From JBCCGG01 sp039029395 (GTDB taxonomy: Bacteria; Pseudomonadota; Alphaproteobacteria; Kiloniellales; JAKSDN01): DNA of 64,000 bases. Shown here piece after piece: positions 34,521-44,043 of this stretch (its first letter is position 1; each line of letters opens with the position of its first letter). A model generated the notes under the pieces. The model saw only the letters and a list, made by a program, of their open reading frames with translations. It did no database searches and had not been told where the DNA came from. A program made the translations under genes and the position numbers. The stretch covers positions 195,792 through 259,791 of the forward strand of contig JBCCGG010000002.1 in NCBI GenBank assembly GCA_039029395.1, written 5' to 3'.

Positions 34521-35204
34521 TCAGTCCGGTGATCTATACGATCCGTATCGATAATACTTCGGCGTGCTATCCAGCCGAATGTGCAGCCATTGTATCCCGC
34601 CGCCGGCAACAGACAGCCACATGGGTCGGTCGGAAAGACGTGATTTTGCCTGCCGGCCCAACGCGCGCCAGAGTCCGCGCTGCTGACCGAAAGGCGCCTC
34701 ACGAAAGAACTCGGCGAGCCCGCTGTAATCCGCGGTCTCGCGATAGGGCGAAGGCACGATCAACAAAGCGTCCCGTCCGAGGTTCTCGAAGGCCACGATA
34801 CCTTCCGCGGCCGTTTCAGTATCGAAATAGTCGGCAAAGGTCTGGTGATCTGGCAGCCCCGAGGCGTGAGGCCAGTTGTGGATGATGAATTCGAAGCGTC
34901 GGTGTTTTGACTCGCTGGACACAGCCGGCGTCTCCCAGATGTATCCATGAAACCCACTTTGCTTGAAGGTGGCGATAATGAGGTCAACGAAGTCGGAATC
35001 AGATTCCCAAAGATCGAGGACCTCAGTGAAACTGAGTGTTCTTCCCTTCTCAAGAATACGGACCTTCAGCAAGGTCCCGGCGCTCTCGCTCACCGCGATC
35101 GCTTCAAACCGCTTCGACTTTATGATGCTGCTCGGCACGTCCGATCCGATCTCAGGCCTCACGTCGTCCGTGCAACAGCGGACCTGTGAGACGAAACGTT
35201 GCAA
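34521..35204 (-). CDS. Conserved hypothetical protein (DUF6940-like)
   Basis: Up to 227 residues; the start is uncertain (TTG 35204, or a later GTG). The body has SFTEVLDLWESDSDFVDLII, WETPAVSSESKHRRFEFII, FENLGRDALLIVPSP and the C-terminal DRPMWLSVAGGGIQWLHIRL followed by DSTPKYYRYGSY. I recall this ending from a widespread hypothetical family numbered around DUF6940. No enzymatic motif that I can name. Moderately lower GC than the flanks. Confidence 0.6.
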   Translation of the reverse strand: MQRFVSQVRCCTDDVRPEIGSDVPSSIIKSKRFEAIAVSESAGTLLKVRILEKGRTLSFTEVLDLWESDSDFVDLIIATFKQSGFHGYIWETPAVSSESKHRRFEFIIHNWPHASGLPDHQTFADYFDTETAAEGIVAFENLGRDALLIVPSPYRETADYSGLAEFFREAPFGQQRGLWRALGRQAKSRLSDRPMWLSVAGGGIQWLHIRLDSTPKYYRYGSYRSPD

Positions 35205-35577
35205 GACGCTAGAGTATGCCCCCGCCGACTGGCACCCTCTAGTCGCTCTTTTCGCCGGCGCGCCGCAACGGACCTTTCATATCATGGTGAGCGGGGTGCA
35301 TGAGGGGCTAGGAAACTTGCACCTTCGCGCACCTCAAGTTGGACCAGCCGCAGAGCGCTAACGTCCTATTCTTAAAAGCCTTTCCTCTCAAAGCCGCCGC
35401 GGTTCTCACGCTCTTGACAACCCTGTTGCATGGGGTCGTTCCAACGGAAAACGAGCGAGGACCTACCACCTCCCGTCAATTCGCGCCCGCGCCGCAAAAA
35501 TGAGCAAGAGATATCAGCGGCTTACAAATCTGCCGGCGCGATCGACATGAGCCCCTCGTGCCAAAGCCCTGCGCCGC
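35205..35577. other. 373-bp stretch without recognisable gene
   Basis: Short open frames on both strands are interrupted and lack ribosome-binding sites. It follows the 3' end of the amine-oxidase operon (stop at 35578). No clear terminator hairpin or repeat was seen. Confidence 0.4.
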
Positions 35578-36852
35578 CTAGAGCTTGTCCCTGAGCGAGT
35601 AGTACAGCATCCCCGCCACCAGGCCCGGCCAGCGCAGCAGCGTGCCGCCAGGGAACTGGGGCACCGGCACCTTCGCAAAGGCATCGAAGCGCTCGGCGGT
35701 GCCGGCGAGCGCTTCGGCGATCACCTTGCCGGCCACGGTGGTCAGGGCGACCCCCTGGCCGGAGTAGCCTTGGGCGTAGAAGACGTCGTGCTTGAGGCGC
35801 CCAAAGGCTGGCATGCGGTTCATGGTGATCGCAAGCGTGCCGCCCCAGGCGTAGTCGATCCGGGTCTCGGCCAGCTGGGGATAGACCCGCAGCATGTACT
35901 TGCGCACGAAGCCCTTGATGTCGGCGGGGAAGCGCCGGCTGTAGGTCTCGCCGCCGCCAAACAGCAGGCGGTGGTCGGCCGAGCGGCGGTAGTAGTCGAC
36001 CACGAACTTGGTGTCGGCCACCGCCACGTCGTCGCGGATCAAAGCCCGCGCGCCGGCTTCGCCCAAGGGCTCGGTCGCCAGCACGTAGTTGTTGATCGGC
36101 ATGATGAAGCCCGAGATGCGGGGCTCGAGCCGCTCCAGGTAGCCGTTGCAAGCCAGCACCACCGCCTTGGCCCGCACCTCCCCCTGGGCGGTGGCGAGCC
36201 GGTTCGGCTGGCCGGGGGTCAGCTTCGTGACACGGCTCGATTCGAACAGGCGGGCGCCGGCCTCGCGCGCGGCCCGGGCGAGACCCAGCGCGTAGTTGAG
36301 CGGGTGGATGTGGGCGGCATCCCGGTCCAGCAGGGCGCCGTGGTAGATCCCGGTGCCCAGCATCTCGGCGGTCTCGGCACGGGACGCCAGGCTGAGATGG
36401 GGATAGCCGTAGTGCTTGTTGAGCAGCGCGGCGGACTCTTCCAGGTCGGCCACGTCGCCGGCCTTGTAGGCGGCGGTCAGGTGGCCCGACTTGAGGTCGC
36501 AGTCGATTGAGTGGCGCTCAACCCGCGCCTTGACCTCGTCGCGGGCCTCTTGGGCCAGGTCCCAGAGCTGGCGGGCGTGAGCCTTGCCGACCAGGCGCTC
36601 CAGGGTGCCCTGGTCCTTGCGCTGGCCGGTGTTGAGCTGGCCGCCGTTGCGCCCAGAGGCGCCCCAGCCCAGGCGCTCGGCCTCGAGCAGGATCACGTCG
36701 TAGCCGCGCTCGGCCAGATGCAAGGCGGCCGACAAACCGGTGAAGCCGCCGCCCACGACACAGACGTCGCAGCTCATCGGATCCGCCAGCGCCGGGTGCT
36801 CGTCCAGCCCAATCGCGCTTGCCGCGTAGTAGGAGTCCGTGTGCTCGGCCAT
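35578..36852 (-). CDS. FAD-dependent amine oxidase, PuuB-like
   Basis: 424 residues. The FAD-binding N-terminus is CDVCVVGGGFTGLSAALHLAERG (~residues 29-51), followed by LGWGASGRNGGQLNTGQRKDQ, the Gly-rich block typical of gamma-glutamylputrescine oxidase and related DAO-family enzymes. FIMPINNYVLATEPL and YSGQGVALTTVAGKVIAEAL are also PuuB-like. PuuB oxidises gamma-glutamyl-putrescine to the aldehyde with H2O2 release. No PuuA-type ligase is in the window, so the substrate may be another secondary or acylated amine. Last gene of the six-gene operon, 8 bp after the preceding FAD oxidase. Confidence 0.8.
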   Translation of the reverse strand: MAEHTDSYYAASAIGLDEHPALADPMSCDVCVVGGGFTGLSAALHLAERGYDVILLEAERLGWGASGRNGGQLNTGQRKDQGTLERLVGKAHARQLWDLAQEARDEVKARVERHSIDCDLKSGHLTAAYKAGDVADLEESAALLNKHYGYPHLSLASRAETAEMLGTGIYHGALLDRDAAHIHPLNYALGLARAAREAGARLFESSRVTKLTPGQPNRLATAQGEVRAKAVVLACNGYLERLEPRISGFIMPINNYVLATEPLGEAGARALIRDDVAVADTKFVVDYYRRSADHRLLFGGGETYSRRFPADIKGFVRKYMLRVYPQLAETRIDYAWGGTLAITMNRMPAFGRLKHDVFYAQGYSGQGVALTTVAGKVIAEALAGTAERFDAFAKVPVPQFPGGTLLRWPGLVAGMLYYSLRDKL

Positions 36853-36860
36853 CGATCACT

Positions 36861-38210
36861 CTAGCCCCTAGCGTCGAGCCAGCGATAGTAGGCAAAGGCC
36901 GCGCCCAGGTACCACGGGCGCAAGGCGGCGAAGGGAAAGCGCGGCGGCAGGCCGGTCACGACCCGGGGCAGGGCGTTCTGGTCGCGCTGGTTGCCGGCGA
37001 CCAGGCGGGCGAGGGCCCGGCCGGTCCAGGGCGCCGTGTTGACCCCGTTGGCGTGATAGCCGAAGCCGTAGGCGACGCTGGGATCGTCGGGCAGCAGGCC
37101 GACCGCCGGGGTCAGGTCCCGGGTCAGGCACACCAGACCGCGCCAAAAGTGGGTGATCTCCACATCCCGCCAATGGGGGAAGACCTCGCCCAGGCGGCGC
37201 ACCATCCAGGCGCGCATCTTCTCGGAGTCGGCCGGCCGGCCGGTCAGGTCGCCCCGGGCGCCGAACAGAAAGCGCCGGTCAGGCAGCATGCGGAAGTAGA
37301 ACAGCATGTGACGGGTGTTGCAGATCGGGTCGTCCGTTCGCCAGTGGTGGGCGGCCAGCTCCTGGTCGCTGAGCGGCCGCGTCGTGATGATGTTGGAGAG
37401 CGCCGGCAGGATGCGCCGGTCGAAGGCTTTCATCAGGCCGTCCTGCAGAAAGCCGTTGGCCGCCAGGATGACCTTGTCGGCGCGCAAGGCACCCTCCGCG
37501 GTGACCAGGTGGTGGCGGGCGCCCTCGCGGCGCCAATCGAGCACCCGGCTGTCGGGGTGCAGGACCGCGCCCCAGCGCCGGGCCGCTTCGCCCAGGCCTC
37601 GGGCGAACTTGAGGGGATGGAGCGCGAAGCCGACGGCCAATCGCAGGGCGCCGAACTGCTCCTGCGACTGGAAACCAACCTCGGCGAATTCCTCGGCCGT
37701 CATCAGCTTGGTCTCGATGCCGAACAGGCGGGACAGGGTCTCGCCCTCCTCGGCCAGGCCAGCGAAGCGCGAGGGGTGATGGGCGACCTCCAGATAGCCG
37801 TCGCCACGGCGCTCGTAGTCGATCTCTTCGTCGCGGGCGAGCGCCTCGACCAGCTCGATAGCCTCGAGCTGGGACTCGTAGAAGCGTTTGGTCTCCTCCA
37901 AGCCGTAGCGCTTGATCATGGCGTCGAGCGACAGCTTGGTCGCCGCCAGACCGCAGAAGCCGCCGTTGCGCCCCGAGGCGCCCCAGCCGATCGGCCCGGC
38001 CTCGAGCAGGCGCACGTCGACCCCGTGGTCGCGCGCCAGGTGGAGCGCCGCCGAGAGCCCGGTGTAGCCGCCACCGATCACCGCGACCTCGCAAGACTCC
38101 TCGCCGTTGAGGGGCGTCAGGTCGTCCAGGGCCGGCGGCGCGCTCTCCTCCCAATAGCTCGGCGCGGTCGTGCGCTCGTCGTAGACCGAAGGATGGTAGA
38201 GCGGCCTCAC
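36861..38210 (-). CDS. FAD-dependent amine oxidoreductase (DAO family)
   Basis: 449 residues from a GTG at 38210 that overlaps the aminotransferase stop by four bases (GTGA). CEVAVIGGGYTGLSAALHLARDHG is the dinucleotide fold; LGWGASGRNGG is replaced by IGWGASGRNGGFCGLAATKL, with Cys in a position where some DAO enzymes attach FAD covalently or fold over it (inference). FGYHANGVNTAPWTGRALA near the end is the second FAD contact. It is a paralogue of the PuuB-like next gene. Likely oxidises a C-N bond of an intermediate of the same pathway. Confidence 0.78.
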   Translation of the reverse strand: MRPLYHPSVYDERTTAPSYWEESAPPALDDLTPLNGEESCEVAVIGGGYTGLSAALHLARDHGVDVRLLEAGPIGWGASGRNGGFCGLAATKLSLDAMIKRYGLEETKRFYESQLEAIELVEALARDEEIDYERRGDGYLEVAHHPSRFAGLAEEGETLSRLFGIETKLMTAEEFAEVGFQSQEQFGALRLAVGFALHPLKFARGLGEAARRWGAVLHPDSRVLDWRREGARHHLVTAEGALRADKVILAANGFLQDGLMKAFDRRILPALSNIITTRPLSDQELAAHHWRTDDPICNTRHMLFYFRMLPDRRFLFGARGDLTGRPADSEKMRAWMVRRLGEVFPHWRDVEITHFWRGLVCLTRDLTPAVGLLPDDPSVAYGFGYHANGVNTAPWTGRALARLVAGNQRDQNALPRVVTGLPPRFPFAALRPWYLGAAFAYYRWLDARG

Positions 38211-39601
38211 GGAGTCCAAAGGCCCTCGCGCTCGACGTCGGCCATGGCCAGCTCGATGCCCTGGCGCAGAATCTCGACAATCCGGTCGATCTCCGCCTTG
38301 GTCACGATCAAGGGCGGCGAGAGCACGCACATGTTGATCAGCGGGCGCACGATCAGGCCGAGCTTCTGGCAATGGGCGTCGATGCGGTTGCCGATCTCGT
38401 AGTCGAGCATCAGGGGGTTCTGTTCCTCCTGGCTGATCACGCACTCGATGCAGGCCATCAGTCCGAGGCCGCGCACGTCGCCCACGATCGGGATGTCGCG
38501 TAACTCCTGAAGGCGCGTTTGCATGTAGGGCCCGATCTCTTGGGCATGGGCCATAAGGTCCTCGCGCTCCATGATCTCGATGTTCTTGAGCGCCGCCGCG
38601 CAGGCCACCGGATGGCCGGAATAGGTGAAGCCGTTCGAGAAGACCGCGCCGGCCGCTTCCGGCCCGCTGACCTGGTCGAGCACCCGGTCGGAGATCAGCA
38701 CCGCGCCCAGGGGCTGGTAGCCAGAGGTCAGTCCCTTGGCGCTGGTGATGATGTCGGGGACGATGTCGAACACCGCTTCGGAGGCAAAGAAGTGGCCCAG
38801 GCGCCCGAACGCGGTCACCACCTCGTCGGAGATGTAGAGCACGTCGTGCTTGCGGCACACCTCCAGACAGCGCTTCTGGTAGCCCGGCGGCGGCACGATG
38901 ACGCCGCCCGAAGCGAGGATCGGCTCGGCGATGAAGGCCGCGGTCTTGTCCGCGCCGATCTCCAGGATCTTGTTCTCCAGGTCGGCGATCTTGGCGTCGC
39001 AGAAGTCCTCGACGCTCATGCCCTTGGGCCGCCGGTATGGGTTGACGTCGGGCAGGTGGTGGACCCAGTCGGTTTCGAAGTCGAGGAAGTTCTTGTCGCG
39101 CTCCTTGCCCGAGCAGGAAGCCGCCAGATAGGTGCTGCCGTGATAGCCCTTGGCGCGCGAGATGATGTGCTTCTTCTCGGGCCGGCCCAGGTAGTTGTTG
39201 AAGAACATGACGAAGCGCAAGGCCGAGTCGACCGCGGTCGAGCCGCCGGTCGTGAAGAACACCTGGTTCAAGTCGCCCGGCGAGAGCTCGGCCAGCTTGC
39301 GCGCCAAGACCGCCGAGGGCGCGTTGGTCAGGGACCAAGGAGAGTTGTAGGGCATGGCAAGCACCTGCTCGCCGATCGCCTCGGCCATCTCGCGCCGGCC
39401 GTAGCCGATGTTGACGCACCACATGCCCGCTGGCGCGTCGATCAGCTTGTTGCCGTCGCTGTCCTTGACGTAGATCCCCTCGGCCTCGGCGACCACGGTG
39501 CGCCGATGTTGGCCGGCGTTATAGAGCGGGTCCCAAGGGTGGATGTACTGGTTGTCGTAGCTCTGCAGGGTCTTGGTGTCGAGCTTGGGCAGGAGTGTCA
39601 T
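38207..39601 (-). CDS. Class III (omega) aminotransferase
   Basis: 464 residues from the ATG at 39601; the longer open frame upstream is antisense noise. The PLP Lys is Lys289 (ITSAKGLTSGYQPLG), with ISDEVVTAFGRLG and the phosphate-binding FFTTGGSTAVDSALRF. Similarity is to putrescine/beta-alanine/taurine:pyruvate-type transaminases (the QYIHPWDP start is common in this group). It removes a terminal amino group to give an aldehyde. Its stop overlaps the start of the next FAD oxidase, so both are translationally coupled. Confidence 0.85.
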   Translation of the reverse strand: MTLLPKLDTKTLQSYDNQYIHPWDPLYNAGQHRRTVVAEAEGIYVKDSDGNKLIDAPAGMWCVNIGYGRREMAEAIGEQVLAMPYNSPWSLTNAPSAVLARKLAELSPGDLNQVFFTTGGSTAVDSALRFVMFFNNYLGRPEKKHIISRAKGYHGSTYLAASCSGKERDKNFLDFETDWVHHLPDVNPYRRPKGMSVEDFCDAKIADLENKILEIGADKTAAFIAEPILASGGVIVPPPGYQKRCLEVCRKHDVLYISDEVVTAFGRLGHFFASEAVFDIVPDIITSAKGLTSGYQPLGAVLISDRVLDQVSGPEAAGAVFSNGFTYSGHPVACAAALKNIEIMEREDLMAHAQEIGPYMQTRLQELRDIPIVGDVRGLGLMACIECVISQEEQNPLMLDYEIGNRIDAHCQKLGLIVRPLINMCVLSPPLIVTKAEIDRIVEILRQGIELAMADVEREGLWTP

Positions 39602-39615
39602 GGGCGTGTCTTTCG

Positions 39616-40794
39616 TCAGTAAGGCAAGGGCGGCGTCGCCGTGCGACGCGGCGGGTTGAAGAAGGGCCGCTCGACCACGTGGCAGCGAGCCATCTGGCGG
39701 TCGTACTTCAGCTCCTTCAAAACGTAGATCTCGGTCCAAAGGTCCTTGGTGATGGAATCGCCGTAGGGCCGGCGCAACATTGCGAGCGCCAGGTTGCGCT
39801 TGCAGGTCGGCGACCACATGGCCGAGGTGATGTGGCCGACTTCCTTGCGCTGGCGCAGGTAAACCAGGGAACCGTCGGCCGGCTTGTTGCCTTCGATGTC
39901 GAGCCCGACCAGCAGGTACTTGGCGCCCGCCTGGCGCTCGGCCAGCAGCGCGCGCCGGCCATTGAAGTGGCCCTTTTCGAAATCCACCAGGCGCCCCAGG
40001 CCGAGCTCGAAGGGCGAGCGGCCGCGGGTGTGGCGCAGCGCCTGCTCGGCCGACACGAAGTCCAGATTCGTCGCGATGAAGCCGGCTTCGATGCGCACCA
40101 GATCGAGCGCCGCCGAGCCGATCGGCTGGATGTCGTAGTTGCCGCGCTGGGCCATGATGCGGTCCCAGACCTCGACCGCCTGGTCGGGCGCCATCCAGAG
40201 CTCGTATCCCAGATCGCCGGTGAAGCCGGTGCGCGAAACGGTGATGCCCTCGCTCTCGGCGATGCCGAATGGGCGTAGGGAGTCCAAGCCGGTGAAGCCG
40301 GCGGCGGTCAGCACCGAAAAGGAGGTCGGGCCTTGAACCGCGAGGGCAGCGATCTCCTCGCTCTCCTCTTCGATCGAAACCTCGAAGCCGATCGCCGAGT
40401 CGAGCAGCCAGTCGAGCTGCCGCTCCTGGCAGCACAGGCGGTAGTCGTCTTGCGCGAAGCAGAACAAGGTGCCGTCGTCGAGCACGTGGCCGGCATCGTC
40501 GCACCAGACCACGTAGGCGACCCGACCGGGCTTGAGCTTGGTCACGTCCCGGGTCACCAGGCGGTTGAAGAAGGCCGTCGCGCCGGCGCCGCGGACCCGG
40601 TACTTGATCATCGGCGAGAGGTCGAACAGCGTGGTCCCATTGCGGACCGCGAAGTACTCCTTCTCCACCTGGCTATAGACGTTGACCGTGGTGTAGCCGG
40701 CCCAGTTGACCCACTCGTTGGTCTCGCAGGCCGCCGAAGTGCGCGGGTGGAAGGGAGTCTCGAGGCGGGCGGTTCGGAAATGGAGCTTCGTCAT
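39616..40794 (-). CDS. GcvT-like aminomethyltransferase family protein
   Basis: 392 residues from the ATG at 40794, whose ATGA overlaps the stop of the upstream FAD enzyme. It has GcvT-fold features: LFDLSPMIKYRVRGAGATAFFNRL, VLDDGTLFCFAQDDYRLCC, GYELWMAPDQAVEVWDRIM, DLVRIEAGFIATNLDF. GcvT, DmdA and dimethylglycine dehydrogenase relatives transfer one-carbon units to tetrahydrofolate. In this operon it is the best candidate to receive methyl or methylene groups released from an N-methylated substrate. No partner P, H or L proteins of glycine cleavage are here, which argues against plain glycine cleavage. Confidence 0.82.
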   Translation of the reverse strand: MTKLHFRTARLETPFHPRTSAACETNEWVNWAGYTTVNVYSQVEKEYFAVRNGTTLFDLSPMIKYRVRGAGATAFFNRLVTRDVTKLKPGRVAYVVWCDDAGHVLDDGTLFCFAQDDYRLCCQERQLDWLLDSAIGFEVSIEEESEEIAALAVQGPTSFSVLTAAGFTGLDSLRPFGIAESEGITVSRTGFTGDLGYELWMAPDQAVEVWDRIMAQRGNYDIQPIGSAALDLVRIEAGFIATNLDFVSAEQALRHTRGRSPFELGLGRLVDFEKGHFNGRRALLAERQAGAKYLLVGLDIEGNKPADGSLVYLRQRKEVGHITSAMWSPTCKRNLALAMLRRPYGDSITKDLWTEIYVLKELKYDRQMARCHVVERPFFNPPRRTATPPLPY

Positions 40795-42383
40795 GTCCCT
40801 GCCTCCTGATCGGCCAGCACGCGCTTGGCCGCGTTCAAGCCTGCCGCGCCCATCACGCCGCCGCCCGGGTGGCAACCTGCGCCGCAGAGATAAAGCCCCG
40901 GCAGCGGCGTGGCGTACTGGCCGGCGCCGGGCACCGGGCGCAACATGTAGAACTGGTCGAGCGCCAGCTCGCCGTGGTGCCACTGGCCACCGGTCATGCG
41001 GAAGTCCCGCTCCAGATCGAGCGGCGTGATCAGCTGACGGGCGACCAGCTTGTCCGGCAGATCCGGCGCGTAGTGGGCGAGCTGGGCGATCAGCTTATCG
41101 GCGAAGGCCTCGCGCGCCTGGTCCCAGCCGCCCTTTAGATCGTAGGGCGCGTAGTGCACCACGACCGAACAGACGTGCTTGCCGCCGGGCGCCAGGCTGG
41201 CGTCCTGCAAAGTAGGCAGGGTGATCTCCAAGGCCGGCTTGTCGGAGAGCTCGCCGTACTTCACGTGGTTGAAGGCCCGCTCCACGTAGTCGGCGCTGGG
41301 CGCCACCAGGATCCGGCCCATCAGGTCCTCGGGGCTCAAGCCCCGAAAGCCGGGCAAGCCGTCTAGCGCCAGGTTCAGCTTGGCCGCCGTGCCGCGCATG
41401 CGCAGATGTTTGATGCGGCGCAGGAAGCCGGTGTCCAGCTCGCCCGGCCCCAGCAGCTCCAAGAATGTGCGCTTGGGATCGGCGTTGGAGACCACCCGGT
41501 CGGCCGGCACGGTCGTGCCGTCGTCCAGCTCAACCCCGACCGCCCGATCACCGTCCACCAGGATGCGCGCGACCGGGCTGTCGCAGCGCAGCTCGGCACC
41601 GGCGGCTTGGGCGGCCTTGGCAAGCGCTTGGGTCACCGCGCCCATGCCGCCGCGCGGCAGGGCGAGCGCACCGGCGGCGCCGTCAACGCGGCCGGCCATG
41701 CGATAGAGCAAGGTGATGAGGCTGCCCGGCGAGCGCGGCCCCAGGTGGGTGCCGAGCACCGCGTCGAGGCCGTAGGCGCCCTTGATCAGGGGATTGGCCA
41801 GCTCGTCCTCGAGCACGTCGTAGACATTGATGCCGGCGATGCGCAGGAACTCCCGCATGTCCTGCTTGCCGAGCAAGCGCAGGGAAAGGCCGAGCTTACC
41901 GAGGGTGACGAGGTCGTCCGTGTTGCGGGTGCCGAGACGCGGCGCCTGGCGCTCCAGGTAATGACGCAAGGCGCCGGCAAAGCGCACCAAGCGCCGATGC
42001 AGCTTGGCCAGGTTCGCCTTGTCGTCGTCCGAAATCGGGCTGCGGCTGGCGCGCAGCACCTGGCCGTCGCGCAGGCTCACGTGGCCGCCCGCCTCGTCCA
42101 GGTTGACCGTATCGAGCCGCTTGGCGCTCAGGCTGAGGCCGTGGGACTCGAGCTGCAGGTCGCGGGCCACGGTCGGGCTTAGGAGGTGCAGGATATGGGC
42201 CACGGTGGGCGCCTTGAAGCCGGGCGCGATCTCGCCGGTGACCGCCGCGCCGCCGAGCTGGCCGGCGGCTTCCAAAAGGGTGACATGGTGGCCGGCGCGC
42301 GCCAAATAGGAGGCCGCGACCAAGCCGTTGTGGCCGCCGCCGATGATGACGGTCTTGCCCGGATCGGTCTTGCGCGCGCTCAT
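40791..42383 (-). CDS. CrtI/PYROXD2-like FAD oxidoreductase (second of a pair)
   Basis: 530 residues from the ATG at 42383. KTVIIGGGHNGLVAASYLARAG is the N-terminal dinucleotide fold; GLYLCGAGCHPGGGVMGAAG near the end is the phytoene-desaturase-type C-terminal FAD contact. It overlaps both neighbours by an ATGA. Paralogue of the preceding gene; the pair may form a heterodimer or act in sequence. Members of this family are often mis-annotated as carotenoid enzymes, but no carotenoid genes are present, and the amine-type context suggests oxidation of the imported compound. Confidence 0.8.
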   Translation of the reverse strand: MSARKTDPGKTVIIGGGHNGLVAASYLARAGHHVTLLEAAGQLGGAAVTGEIAPGFKAPTVAHILHLLSPTVARDLQLESHGLSLSAKRLDTVNLDEAGGHVSLRDGQVLRASRSPISDDDKANLAKLHRRLVRFAGALRHYLERQAPRLGTRNTDDLVTLGKLGLSLRLLGKQDMREFLRIAGINVYDVLEDELANPLIKGAYGLDAVLGTHLGPRSPGSLITLLYRMAGRVDGAAGALALPRGGMGAVTQALAKAAQAAGAELRCDSPVARILVDGDRAVGVELDDGTTVPADRVVSNADPKRTFLELLGPGELDTGFLRRIKHLRMRGTAAKLNLALDGLPGFRGLSPEDLMGRILVAPSADYVERAFNHVKYGELSDKPALEITLPTLQDASLAPGGKHVCSVVVHYAPYDLKGGWDQAREAFADKLIAQLAHYAPDLPDKLVARQLITPLDLERDFRMTGGQWHHGELALDQFYMLRPVPGAGQYATPLPGLYLCGAGCHPGGGVMGAAGLNAAKRVLADQEAGT

Positions 42384-43984
42384 GATCCGCGCACCGTCTG
42401 CTTGGCCCGCAAGTCGCGCAGCACTTCCCGGGCCGCGTTGGCGCCGGGCGCGGCCATCACGCCCCCGCCGGGATGGGCCGAGGAGCCACAGAGATAGAGC
42501 CCCGTGATCGGCGAGCGGTACTGGGCGTAGCCCGGCACCGGTCGATTGAACAGCAGCTGGTCGAAGGTCAGCTCGCCCTGGAAGATGTTGCCCTCGGTCA
42601 AGCCCACCTCGTTCTCCAGGTCTTGGGGCGTGCGCACCTCGGCGTGCAGGATCAGATCCTTGAAGTCCGGGCTGTAGTCGGCGATCTGGTTGATCACGGT
42701 CTCGCCGAAGGCCGTGCGGTCGGCATCGGTCCAGGGTCCGGTTGCCAGCTTGGGCGGGGCGTATTGGACGAAGACCGTCATCATGTGCTTGCCCGGCGGC
42801 GCCATGGTCGGATCGGTCTGGGTCGGGATCAGGGTGTCCAGATAGGGATCGGCGGACCAGGTGCCGGCCTTCCAGTCGTCGTAGGCGCGCTCCAGGCGCT
42901 CGATCGAATCGGTGAAGTGCATATCGCCGCGCCGGGCCGGGCTGTCGTCCGGCAGGGCCGGGAAGCTGGGCAGGCCGTCGAGCGCGATGTTGAGCTTGCC
43001 CGAGGAGCCGCGGATCTTGAAGCGGCGGACCTGCTCCAGGAAGTCGCCGGGCAGCTCCCTGGCCTCCACCGTGTTGAGGAAGGTGCGCTTGACGTCCATG
43101 TTGGAGATCACCGTGCGCGCCTTGTATTCGTCGCCGTTGGCCAGCACCACGCCCTTGGCGACACCACCCTCGACCGTGACTTGGGCGACCTCGGCGTCGG
43201 CCAGGATCTCGCCGCCGCTGGCCTTGAGGGAAGCCGCCATGGCCTGGGTGATCGCGCCCATGCCGCCGCGCGCGAAGCCCCAGGCGCCGATCGTGCCGTC
43301 GACCTCGCCCATGTAGTGGTGCAGCAGGACATAGGCCGAGCCGGGCGAGCAGACGCCGAGCGCCGTGCCGATGATGCCGCTGCCGGCGAGCTGGGCCTTG
43401 ACCACGTCGCTTTCGAAGAACTCGTCCAGGTACTCGGCGATGCTCATGGTCCAGAAGCGGATGGTGTCGTACATCTCCATCTCGCCCAGGTCGTTGAAGC
43501 GCCGCAGCAGATAGAGCAGCTCGCCCAAGTCGCGCGGCTTGAGCGAGGTCGGGTCGGGCGGCATGCGCATCAGCAGCGGCTTGATGAAGCGGCATTGCCG
43601 CATGACCGCGAGCGCATAGCGGTCGTAGGCCTCGTCGTCGCGCTTGGAGTGGCGGGCGATCTCGCGCCGGTGAACCTCGTGGTCGTTGTAGCTCGCCAGG
43701 TAGTCGCCGTCCTGGGTGAAGACGCAAGAGCCGTCGTAGGGCACGACCTGGAGGCCGAAGCGCGGCAATTCCAAGTCCCGCGTGATCTCGGGGCGCAACA
43801 GGCTGCAGACATAGGAGCAATTGGAATAGGTCCAGCCCGGATAGAGCTCGCGGCTGACCGCCGCCCCACCGATGTGGGGGTTGCGCTCGAGCACCAGCAC
43901 GCTCAGCCCCGCCCTGGCCAGATAGCAGGCCGTGGTCAGGCCATTGTGGCCGGCGCCCAAAACGATCGCGTCGTACAGCTTCAT
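42380..43984 (-). CDS. CrtI/PYROXD2-like FAD oxidoreductase (first gene of the operon)
   Basis: 534 residues from the ATG at 43984, five bases after GGGAGG. YDAIVLGAGHNGLTTACYLARAGLSVLVLE starts the FAD fold; GLYLCGSSAHPGGGVMAAPG closes it. It is the first gene of the operon 43984-35578 and lies divergent from a BetI-like regulator across 160 bp that contain a TetR-type dyad. It presumably carries out the first or second step on the imported substrate. Its similarity to carotenoid desaturases is at fold level only. Confidence 0.8.
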   Translation of the reverse strand: MKLYDAIVLGAGHNGLTTACYLARAGLSVLVLERNPHIGGAAVSRELYPGWTYSNCSYVCSLLRPEITRDLELPRFGLQVVPYDGSCVFTQDGDYLASYNDHEVHRREIARHSKRDDEAYDRYALAVMRQCRFIKPLLMRMPPDPTSLKPRDLGELLYLLRRFNDLGEMEMYDTIRFWTMSIAEYLDEFFESDVVKAQLAGSGIIGTALGVCSPGSAYVLLHHYMGEVDGTIGAWGFARGGMGAITQAMAASLKASGGEILADAEVAQVTVEGGVAKGVVLANGDEYKARTVISNMDVKRTFLNTVEARELPGDFLEQVRRFKIRGSSGKLNIALDGLPSFPALPDDSPARRGDMHFTDSIERLERAYDDWKAGTWSADPYLDTLIPTQTDPTMAPPGKHMMTVFVQYAPPKLATGPWTDADRTAFGETVINQIADYSPDFKDLILHAEVRTPQDLENEVGLTEGNIFQGELTFDQLLFNRPVPGYAQYRSPITGLYLCGSSAHPGGGVMAAPGANAAREVLRDLRAKQTVRGS

Positions 43985-44043
43985 CCAACCTCCCCTCGGA
44001 CCGCTAGCAAGATGCCATGAAGAATTTCCCGCGTCCAGCAAAA

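Noticed and set aside
39616..40794. Glycine cleavage T protein proper
   Set aside because: No gcvH or gcvP next to it and it sits inside an amine-oxidase operon, so only the fold family is claimed.
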